Source: Beroe ovata
Taxonomy: Eukaryota > Ctenophora > Nuda > Beroida > Beroidae
DNA: 57,855 nt
Assembly: GCA_946803715.1 (NCBI GenBank)
Contig: CAMPET010000078.1
Coordinates: 168,757 to 226,611 of the forward strand
Direction: 5' to 3'
In this document: positions 24,075 to 33,235 of the stretch, one piece after another
Numbering within the stretch: the first letter of the stretch is position 1
How the letters are laid out: each line of letters starts with the position of its first letter
Made by a program: the position numbers and the translations under genes
Notes under the pieces: generated by a model
What the model was told of the DNA's origin: nothing
The model's database searches: none
Seen by the model: only the letters and a program-made list of their open reading frames with translations

Positions 24075-26279
24075 CACATACACACACTGTCTAACACAAG
24101 GGAATTCCAGGCTGCAAATGGGGCGGAGAGTGTGAGAACAGGCGATTTCAAAGAAAACAGTACCCAGCAACGAAACTAGTGAAAACAAATGGGCGTGGTT
24201 GGGGACTGATTGCTTCTGAGGATATCACGACAGGTTCGTGCCTCGAGCACCCATATCACCTCCATTCCTCTATTTCTTCTCAATAGATATGGGAACCAGT
24301 GGTGGACCGGGGATGAAGTGGCCGACCGGGGATGAAGTATTCCGGGGTTGGGATGAGAATTATTTAAGCGATGCAGAGAACTACGTCGTAACAGTTCTCT
24401 GTGATGAATGGAGTATTTGTTCGTCACAACTTGTTGACAACACTGCATATCTCTGACTTAGGAATGCGTTGACACCAATATGCAATACATCATGACAGTT
24501 CCCTGTGATGAATGGAGTATTTGTTCGTCATAACTTGCTGACACCACCGCAAAACTCTGAAGTAGGAATGCGTTGACACCAGTATGGAACACGTCATAAC
24601 AGGTCTCTATGACGAACGGACTACTCATTCGTCATAACTTGCTGACACCACCGCATAACTCTGACGAAGGAATGCGTTGACACCAGCATGCATTACGTCA
24701 TAACAGGTCTCTGTGACGAATGGGGGACTCATTCGTCATAACACCACTGCATCATTCTTACGTAGGAATGCGTTGACACCAGTATGCAGTACGTCATGAC
24801 AGGTCTCTGTGACGGATGGGGGACTCATTCGTCATGACTTGCTGACACCACCGCATAACTCTGTCGACTGACGTAGGAATGCGTTGACACCAGTATGCAG
24901 TACGTCATAACAGATCTCTGTAACGAATGAGGGACACATTCGTCATGACTTGCTGACACCACCGCAAAACTGTGGCGTGAGAATCCGTTGACACCAGTAT
25001 GTAGTTGTCATGACAGGTCTCTGTGTCAGGTCTCTGTGACGAGACTCGTCACAGAGACTCATTTGGGGCCGGGACTTTGGTGTGCACACGTTGCGCGCCC
25101 CTGTTCTACTCAGTGAACTAAAAAGTCGTAGAAAAGTCGTAGAAAAGTCGTCCAAACCACGGAGACGCGCAGCGCGCGCGGAGTATTTGGGTCACGCAGC
25201 GCGGGAACAGACTTTGGTCGAGCTCTGATCAACACACACTGAGCACTCGCTATTTTGTTCACCACATTACATGATCGTATTCTCAGGATCACTAGTACAT
25301 GAGTACGTGGGTGAAATAATTGACGAGGTTGAGGTACAGAGACGTCTCAATGATTACCAGCGAAGCGGCATCACTGACTACTACATGGTAAGTCACGCGA
25401 TCCTCCATTTATTGTTAGATTGTATATTTGTACAATGTACCATTCTCTGTGATGAGTATGTCCATTGCAGCTGACAGTGGAGAACTCCCGGATTATTGAT
25501 GCTAAACCGAAGGCCAACAACGCCCGGTTCATGAACCACAGCTGCGACCCAAACTGTGAAACACAGAAGTGGAATGTGTGCGGTCTTACCTGTATCGGGC
25601 TCTTTGCAAAGTTAGTTTTGCAGCTAAGCCCCCATGTAACTCTGTGTTGCTATAGCAACCTTGATCCTGTGTTGCTGTCGTCGTTATAGCAACCTCGTCA
25701 TTTCAGGAGGGATATCTCAAAGGGGGAGGAGCTGACATTTGACTATCAGTTTGACACGAGGGGGCAGCAAAAGAAGGCGTGTCTGTGTGGGTCGACCAAC
25801 TGTTCAGGTTTCCTGGGAGTTCCAGCTAAGAAGATAGTGGAGGTCAAGGAACCATCTAAGAAGAAAATAAAACGTGCCAAGGTTTGTTAGAGAGTCAACA
25901 CTGTAGACAGTATCATTGGAGTGAGCAGTCTATAACAGTCCAGTGATGGTGTCATATGAAATTTGATACGCTGAATGATGCATTCTGCCTGAGGGTATCA
26001 GTAGTTTCCTTCTGAAACACCTGTTTCCCGCAGAAAACTGTCAAGACTACTCGAAAACAGAAGAAATCGGAGCAGCCAGATGGCAATAAGAAGAAACCAG
26101 CGAAGAAGTCTGTAAAGCAAGTCGTCAAATCACCCGATGAAGAAGATATAGGTGTCGGTGCTGTGACCAATTCTGAGGTCCAGTTTCCTAACAAGAGACG
26201 GAAAACCGATGATATGGATATTGAGGACGATTTGCAAAAGATTAGCGAAATAGTCGGCGGTGTGAACGAAACTGGTTGA
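19231..26279 (+). CDS. NSD: NSD-family histone H3K36 methyltransferase
   Basis: Nuclear SET-domain enzyme of the NSD1/2/3 family, which places H3K36me1/2. Fourteen coding exons with consistent phases: 19231-21976, 22083-22191, 22285-22414, 22502-22677, 22769-22989, 23099-23186, 23377-23576, 23666-23787, 23871-24021, 24111-24233, 25287-25387, 25471-25610, 25707-25881, 26034-26279; 1575 aa. Domains: PWWP1 (~36-100, GYSWPAIV), a long Ser/Lys-rich linker with a possible but weak HMG-like stretch (~750-830), clustered PHD fingers (~905-1145), PWWP2 (~1148-1225, RWWPCQLV), AWS Cys cluster (~1285-1335), SET (~1335-1460; [30 protein letters not shown]) and post-SET ([13 protein letters not shown]). 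Catalytic motifs are intact. It ends in a basic tail without the C-terminal PHD/C5HCH finger of vertebrate NSDs. The ATG lies just after a splice acceptor (19222). Confidence 0.94.
24384..25060. repeat. ~104-bp minisatellite in NSD intron 10
   Basis: About six units of 95-112 bp. Each contains GGAATGCGTTGACACC, then ACGTCATAACAGGTCTCTGTGA, then the inverted pair GACGAATG..CATTCGTC, then TTGCTGACACCACCGCA. The array ends in a near-perfect palindrome at 25032-25060 (arms GTCTCTGTGACGAG / CTCGTCACAGAGAC). Related units occur at 48064-48285 and 49324-49440 in the RANBP9 region. Confidence 0.9.
25075..25210 (+). repeat. CG-rich MITE-like element, copy A
   Basis: Contains CGCGCCCCTGTTCTACTCAG, GAAAAGTCGT repeats, and CGGAGACGCGCAGCGCGCG followed by GTATTTGGGTCACGCAGCGCGGGAACAG. 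The reverse complement of the same series is at about 26995-27110. Confidence 0.7.
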
Positions 26280-26994
26280 TGTGACAGACTTCTTAATTTT
26301 GCAATTACAGAGTTTTAGTTTCAAATTCTCGTCATTGATTCCTAATGGTAACTCGCATGATATGTGCTCACGAAATTCGTAAAAACTAAAAGAACAATCG
26401 AGCAAAGGAATCTATTGATAAGTTGTGTGGCGCAGCTCGAATTTATTTTTTAGAGTAGCCAGTTTAGGTTGTTGCTAGAACATTTTATCTGATACAAACA
26501 GTGATTTATGCAAAAGCATAGAGCTGTCATTATTGATATTAGATTAAAATATTCAGATAAAAGTTATAGTAGATTTTAAGTTTTCATTTCATATCATCGC
26601 TCCTCATATATCAGTTTCATCTCTTCTTCCTGAAATTCAATGATCACTTCCTTAAATTCAATTATCACTTTATCTTATGAGAGATTCAGTTCAAGTGATT
26701 TAGATGCTAAACATGTGTATCCATATTCCATTTTCATACCTAGCCGGAACAGAAATCATATTCAGTGTTCACCTTTAAAATCATCAGCTATCTCAATCTG
26801 GGCGTTATTTACTCGCTTTGTAGTTGAATTTCATAGTATTAGTTATAGTTATAGATTACTGAATTACTCTTTACCTGCTGCATGCCGATGCGTCGCGGTC
26901 GGCGTGGCCACTGGCCGTGGCTGAGATAGAGAGTTTGCGGCCCGCGTTCGCGTTGCTGCGTTGCAGTAGGATTTTACCCTACCTATACCGTCGG

Positions 26995-27110
26995 CGCCTG
27001 TTCCCGCGCTGCGTGACCCAAATACTCCGCGCGCTGCGCGTCTCCTTTCTACGACTTTTCAGTTCACTGAGTAGAACAGGGGCGCGCAACGTGTGCACAT
27101 CGGCGCCGCG
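26995..27110 (-). repeat. CG-rich MITE-like element, copy B
   Basis: Reverse complement of the 25075-25210 element: CTGTTCCCGCGCTGCGTGAC, CCAAATACTCCGCGCGCTG and GAGTAGAACAGGGGCGCGCA. A further diverged relative lies at about 27225-27305. Confidence 0.7.
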
Positions 27111-27739
27111 CAATTGTCATTCCATGCCAGGGACAATCGGTTCAATTCAATTCCGCGCGCACGGAACCGCGTGTCGCGTCGTATTGTCAGATGTTATACT
27201 CTGAAAAGCCGTAGTCTAAACCAGGCCATGCCACGGAGGCGCGCACGCGCAGCGCACGCGGAGTCGAGTATCAGTGATCAGGGTTACGCATTGCGGGAAC
27301 ACAAGTTGAAGTGGCATGGCAATATTACGGCGCCCATATTTGCACTTAACTTTGCAGTCATTCATCATTATAATCATGGCGCAATGCAAATGCTGACTTA
27401 TAAATGCTTGTTTGGTGTTGGCTGTCGATGATCGGATGGTAGTCTCCGCTCCAGTGATAATTTTATCTGATGAATTTTGTCAATCGATGATAAACCCTGT
27501 CCACTGTCGAGAATTTCGTTTCGCTTTTATCTGATGATATTTGTGTTATTTGTGTTTATAGTGCCTTTCAGCACTGGATATACTTACATTTTCTTTGTAT
27601 TAATCATTGTGATATTGTTACTTCATACTTATGTATTTTATCTGATATAATGATATATTCCTGGCTCTTTTATGCTATTAAGTCTATCAATTAAGTCATA
27701 TATCATTCTATGAGATGATTCGGTGATGTCATGATGTTT

Positions 27740-27970
27740 GTTTGTCTTTATGTTCGTCACTAAATGCACGTGAAGTTAAAGTGTGTGTTGCCATGGACAT
27801 GTGCTACTATTTCTCTTGAGTTGACAGTTGTTGCTTCTGCTCTGCAGTTATTCTTTTCGACTCATGGTAGAACACCGTGTTATTTCAATAACAATACACT
27901 ACACAAATTTAAACAATTCTAAAGTAATGTTCTGTTGTCTTTCCAAAGGGTAGTGTATCACGCCAAATTG
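27740..27970 (+). repeat. Interspersed repeat, shared with 40090-40640
   Basis: Shared words in the same order: GTCACTAAATGCACGTG, GTGTTGCCATGGACA.GTGCT, GAGTTGACAGTTGTTGCTTC, CTGCTCTGCAGTTATTCTTT and GGTAGTGTATCACG. The copy at 40090-40640 is longer. Non-coding as far as can be seen. Confidence 0.75.
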
Positions 27971-28189
27971 GCGGGTTTTCTAGTTGATCATAAATCGAAC
28001 CTTACACACCCCACTAATCAACTGACAGTTTCGGAATTAAAACTTATTTAAGCTAAAACTCCTTTTTCAGGGTCTCAGTGAGAATGCACATCATCCTCAA
28101 ATCTGATTGTAATAAGTAGTGTTGATAAGTTTTTGTTATTATTAATATCATTGAATGATCTGGTCACTGATTATCACTGTTTTGTTGCG

Positions 28190-28500
28190 CTCCTACTAAA
28201 TCCATCGCCCTAATTTAATCACGTGACTTAGGCTTTTTCGGTTTCCTGACCCATCCCAAACCCTGACCCTTACCCTTACCCACAGGATACTTCCAAACCC
28301 TGACCCTAACTCTGACCCAAACCCTAACCCGAGGGTTTAAAATGCAATGAAGTGGGAAAATGTCTGGTCCGTGACCAGATCAGTTTTTTGCCTATAACTC
28401 GCCAGTGAAGCATTTTTACTCACATCAAATGGGGTGATTCGGAATCAGCGCCTAAAAATAGGTCGATTCATGTCTGTTTTACAGAAAAAGAGACAAATAT
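28190..28500 (+). repeat. Telomere-like-word interspersed repeat
   Basis: Runs of CCCTGACCCTTACCC and CCCTAACCC inside a longer unit that begins CCATCGCCCTAATTTAATCA and ends near CATGTCTGTTTTAC. The whole unit recurs inverted at about 39530-39910, so the telomere-like words belong to a dispersed element rather than to an interstitial telomere. Confidence 0.75.
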
Positions 28501-29162
28501 AAGAATTTTCAAATAATTAGGAGGATGAATTTAGTACAAGGGGTTTTGTTGCAGTGACCATATTCAAAATCAATCAGTATGTTAGTTGTTCTGATAGGTA
28601 GTGTACTATCATGTCCAATGTCCAATGAATGGTTTTCTAGATGGAGATAACTAATGAAACTTGTTTTAAGCTTCTTAGTTACTCCCCACCCTTTTTAGTG
28701 GGATCCTATCATGTTACATAGCAAGTCTACTACAATTTATTGAAGATGTTTTTATTATGAAAGATCTTTTACTTTCCCCATGTTGGTTTTTTTCTAATTG
28801 ATTTTACTATTGAATTAATGACAAATCCAATTCCAAGCCCATGAAATATGCCATATTGATCAAGAATCAACCTAACACACCCCACTGATCGACTGAAAGT
28901 TTCATAATTAGAACTTTTTAAAGCTCAAACTCCACCTCTAGGATCATAAGAATGGACAGTACATCATACTCAAATTTTATTGTGATTGAATTAAAACTTC
29001 CTTGCTCTTGATTGATGCTCTTGATTGATTACAGATTGATGTCTCAAAAGAATTTTTTTTGATATTTATACTTTCTTGCTCTTTCTTTGAAAATTGATTT
29101 TTGTGTATAAAAAGGACTAAACTTTCATTCTCTTATGAAATTTTCCACACTTAAATTACAGG

Positions 29163-30998
29163 ATGACAACATTGAAACATATATTTTCCCCGCTACCTGT
29201 TACTGTTAGGGGTGAAAATATACATCTTCAAACAGACCCGAAGAATGAAAAGTTGCTTTATTGTGGTGGACCAGCTGTGGTTGTGCGTGATCTTGAGAAC
29301 CCATTGATCTGTTACACATATACTGAACATTCCAAGCCTCCAACAGCAGCATGTTTTGCTCCATCAGGATTCTATATTTGCTCTGGAGATGCTGGTGGGA
29401 AAGTCAAGATTTGGGACACAACTCAAGAAACGCACCTGTGTAAATGTGAGTTTGATGTTCTGGGTGGAGCAATCAAAGATATTTGTTGGTCCCCTGATTC
29501 AAAGCGAATCTTGGTTGGTGGGTCTGGACGAAACCAAAGAACCCATTGTTTCATGTGGGACAGTGGCACTTCCTGTGGGTCACTTGCTAATCACAGTAAA
29601 AATGTAAATGCTGTTGCTCATAGTCCAGCAAGGCCATTCAGAGCAGTAACTGCTTCAGAAGACTTTTCTGTTAGATTTCATACAGGAGTTCCATATAAAT
29701 GTGACAAGATATTTGACCATCATAGTAACTTCGTTAATTCCGTAAGGTACAGTCCAACTGGAGCTAGTTTTTGTTCTGTGAGTAGTGATAAGAGAGCTTT
29801 ACTGTATGATGGAAAGACAGGTGAATTGATGGGTGAATTCAAGGATGGTGAAACTGCCCACAAAGGAGGTATCATGGCTGTTTCATATAGTCCAGATGGT
29901 TTACAACTTATGACAGCATCTGCAGATAAAACAGTTAAGCTTTGGGATGTGGAACTAAATCAGTGTGTCTCTACTATTGAAATGGGTCAGGAGTTGAATG
30001 ACCAGCAATTGGGATGTTTATGGGCTGGAAAGTTCAAGGTAACAGCTTCACTTTCTGGTTGCTTTAACTATCTAGATTTTTCATCAAATCAGGTTGTGAG
30101 AGTTATAAAAGGTCATCAAAAAAGCATTGAAACGATGGAAATATCAGGGAAGGATATCATAACTTCCAGTTTTGATGGACGGACAGCTAAATGGGATTTA
30201 ACTTCTGGGGATGCAATGTATTTGGATGCTGCATGCCATAAAAATAAAGTAACAGATACTAAAATAGTAGGAGATTCATTGGTATCTGTTGATATTGATA
30301 ACAAGGTCCTTAGAACATCACTGTCATCAGGGAATGCTGGAAAGTCATCCTCTGTACCATCTAATGCTGCTTCTCTATCTGTGCACCAAGCATCTGGAAT
30401 TGAGATATATGCCTGTGACCAGGAAATAGTAGTGATGAAGAATGGTGACACCACTCATAGTTTAGGGATTGACTATGCTCCATATGGAAGTGCAATATCG
30501 CCCTGTGGTACAGTTCTTGCTATTGGTGCAAAAGACGACCATAAGATTCACTTATATGACTTGGACACTTCAGGTGCTAATATTGTTCCTAGATCAAGTG
30601 AGCCAAAAATTATCAATTTATCTGCAGCCTGCACTGAGTTATGCTTCTCTCCAGACGGGGCCTTCCTAGCTGGTGCTATGTGTGGTAGAAATATCGCACT
30701 TTTCGATACCCAAAACAGTTTTAAGCCTGTTGTGACATGTGTGAGTGCACAGGGTAAAACATTGACATGTGCCTTCAGTCATGACTCCAAGTTTTTGGCT
30801 CTTGCAGGCATCGATTCAAACATCCTTGTATTTGACGTCACAAAACCTATGGATTCTCCTATCAAGATCCTCAGAGCTCACCCCTTAACAACAATCAATA
30901 AAGTGCGCTGGCTCGATGAACAAGAGGGAAGTAGATATACTGTGGTGTCTACTGGATCTGATTTCCAAGTTAGAATCCATGAAGTTGATACACAGTAG
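29163..30998 (+). CDS. WDR1: WDR1 / actin-interacting protein 1
   Basis: Cytosolic WD40 protein that works with ADF/cofilin to disassemble actin filaments. A single uninterrupted 611-aa frame, near the 606 aa of human WDR1, beginning MTTLKHIFSPLPVTVRGE. It aligns along its whole length: YTEHSKPP, APSGFYICSGDAGGKVKIWD, IKDICWSPDSKRI, DHHSNFVNSVRYSP, ASADKTVKLWD, DQQLGCLW and IKGHQKSIE. This predicts two seven-bladed propellers. The frame starts three bases after an apparent splice acceptor (CTTAAATTACAG), so a 5' UTR intron is likely, while the coding region has no intron. Codon use is more AT-rich than in NSD or CPSF3. A processed-copy origin or lineage intron loss are both possible. Confidence 0.96.
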   Translation: MTTLKHIFSPLPVTVRGENIHLQTDPKNEKLLYCGGPAVVVRDLENPLICYTYTEHSKPPTAACFAPSGFYICSGDAGGKVKIWDTTQETHLCKCEFDVLGGAIKDICWSPDSKRILVGGSGRNQRTHCFMWDSGTSCGSLANHSKNVNAVAHSPARPFRAVTASEDFSVRFHTGVPYKCDKIFDHHSNFVNSVRYSPTGASFCSVSSDKRALLYDGKTGELMGEFKDGETAHKGGIMAVSYSPDGLQLMTASADKTVKLWDVELNQCVSTIEMGQELNDQQLGCLWAGKFKVTASLSGCFNYLDFSSNQVVRVIKGHQKSIETMEISGKDIITSSFDGRTAKWDLTSGDAMYLDAACHKNKVTDTKIVGDSLVSVDIDNKVLRTSLSSGNAGKSSSVPSNAASLSVHQASGIEIYACDQEIVVMKNGDTTHSLGIDYAPYGSAISPCGTVLAIGAKDDHKIHLYDLDTSGANIVPRSSEPKIINLSAACTELCFSPDGAFLAGAMCGRNIALFDTQNSFKPVVTCVSAQGKTLTCAFSHDSKFLALAGIDSNILVFDVTKPMDSPIKILRAHPLTTINKVRWLDEQEGSRYTVVSTGSDFQVRIHEVDTQ

Positions 30999-31883
30999 GT
31001 TAACTTTCGTATTTACAATTGATAAGCAGCAGGTACCGATATAGCCTCATGAGTATGTAAATTGGATGTAATAACGCTAGATTTGTCACGTAAATAGTCA
31101 TACTAGACTGGTTTCTTACCTGGATGTGAAGAATATTAGTTTGAGAGTTCGTTTGTTGATGGAAACAAGTGAATTTGTTTTGTTCACAATTTAGGTACTT
31201 ACAATCATTGGTGTGTTAGATTACATTGTGTGCAACAACATGGGTGATATGACGCGAAGAAAATGAAATATTTTTAATTGTGCAATTTCGCTGATGATTG
31301 TTGGGTTAATTCAAGAGTTGTATGATTGGGATGAGTTAACTGATTTATAATTTTTGAAATTTTCTTTTTGCCAAGATGTTGCTCAACCATGTAATGCAAC
31401 GATCAAGCTTTTTATGTGAAACAGTATTGAATACTATTGATAAGTATCATTGGTACTATAGAACCATATTTTTATCTCATATTATGAGTACTTATTTTGA
31501 TTTGAATTTGAACTATGATTTTGTACTACATTACTGCTCGTTTCCATGTCTCATCAGAAACTATGTCGATTACCACATGGTCTCAAGGCTGCTAATTAGC
31601 ACATCAGTGTTATCATCCACATTTGAGCAAATCAGTAGGATGGGTCATGTTTCCGAAAATGGCTCCAGTTGCCATAATCAGTCACGGTAGATGGCCTTGT
31701 TCTTTAATGGAAACAGCGTTTCTCAGTATTACATAAGCTAGTGAGGCACTCATTGGAAACAAAGATGCTGTTCATGTTCCGTCTTCTGTGATTTATTACT
31801 TTCGATGCGTAGAAAATTCAGATTAAGCTAGTTACCATTTGTAAAGTGATATTTGTGAAATTGTTGATGAATTCTCATCCTAG
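30999..31883. other. WDR1 3' flank and upstream of GOLD-domain gene
   Basis: AT-rich, with no convincing coding exon. An open stretch at 31376-31690 has UTR-like composition. A splice acceptor at 31883 precedes the next gene's first coding exon. Confidence 0.5.
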
Positions 31884-31892
31884 GTAGTGAAT

Positions 31893-33203
31893 ATGTCCGT
31901 CACAGCGGCCTGTACCCCCCTTGAGTCCTGTCTAGAGCCTACTGATGCTCTCACAAACTCTGTGGACCTGGACTCAATCTGTGTCATCGTAACTTCTGAC
32001 ATTCAGCCCTCACCTGACACTCAACTCTCCCCTGAAGCTCAACTCTCAACTGACACTCAACTCTCAACTGACACTGAACTCTCTCCCGAACTGCATGGAA
32101 CTCAAAACATGGGAGTACCGATCGTCCAATCTGAGAGTGAGAATGATCACGAACATTCTCCGCCCCTACTCAAACCGTGTAGTCTATTGTCGGATGAGTC
32201 GCCCCTCTCCCCTCCCTCGTATTTGGTTCCTGGTCTGGTGTCACCAGTCAACATAGCCCCGGTTCCGCTACATGAAGCTTCTCTACAGGCACTTCTCACA
32301 GCAGAGCCACAACTGTCACCTGTCATGTCTTCTTCCTCAAAGACCGTGGCTTCATCCACGAGTTCCTCGCCGTGAGTTCATCGCTTATTACTCCTCATTA
32401 CCTCATTATTACCCCTCATAACCTCATTATTACCCTCATTACTTATTACCTACCCGCATTACTTATTACCCCTCATTATTCATAGCAGAGTCATCTTGAT
32501 CATTTTGTTGGTAATATTGATGGAAATTGGGTCCAAGTTGTTCTCGATCTTCTCAAGCGAGATCACGTCTGTTCTCACACCACTCCCCACTCTCCAGGTC
32601 TCATGAAACCTCTCCCACCACTGTTCGACACCCATTCTGTGTGGACAGATCCATCATGGTGCAGCCCAGGAGATTCTCCCACAAGCGAAACAAGTGAGTC
32701 CCTCCCCAAATCCTACTAACCCCTAACAACAACGCGTTGTTACATCATCATGTTATCTTATTGCCGGGTCTCACAATTGTCATGACTCAGGTCCGCCCCC
32801 ATATGGCTGCACAACCCTGTCGTTGTACTGTCTGAGGCATCCCACTCGCTACAGAGAGGAAGCTCTTTTGATGAGATCTACCAAAACCTGGTCAGTAGCA
32901 TTTGTTCATTGATGACATTCATTGAGTTCTGTTTGTGGCATATTTTGTTCTGTTTCCGCTGTTATATGATTGTCAGTCATATAATTAATATGCTCATTGC
33001 TCAGTCATAGTATGGCGCACCCAATCAATGTTTTAATGAACCAGCCACACATGATTGTGATACCTGTTAGCCGATGTCTGGAATAGTTTCGTGTGTATGT
33101 AAAGCTGTTCCCTGTGTGTGTGTTTGTGAAAGTTTACAATGGAAGAAGTGTATCTGATTTCTGCGATAGTGAACATTGGCATGTAACCAGGTCTCATGTT
33201 ACT

Positions 33204-33235
<32 letters not shown>

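Larger units (their letters stand above)
26280..29162. other. Repeat-rich spacer between NSD and WDR1
   Basis: Holds the NSD 3' flank (26280-26880), the inverted CG-rich element (about 26920-27310), an element at about 27740-27970 repeated directly at 40090-40640, a telomere-like (TTAGGG-related) segment at 28190-28500 that recurs inverted at 39530-39910, and a diverged internal direct repeat (27990-28115 versus 28858-28985, shared CACACCCCACT.ATC.ACTG). The end has a splice acceptor (29160), so an untranslated WDR1 exon is expected upstream. No protein gene recognised. Confidence 0.7.

Noticed and set aside
24384-25060. CRISPR-like regular repeats
   Set aside because: Units are ~104 bp, whole-unit similar with no unique spacers, and lie in an animal intron.
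28240-28340. Interstitial telomere tract
   Set aside because: Words are degenerate and belong to a longer repeat found inverted at 39530-39910.
31376-31690. 104-codon open frame after WDR1
   Set aside because: UTR-like composition, no recognised similarity, no splice context.
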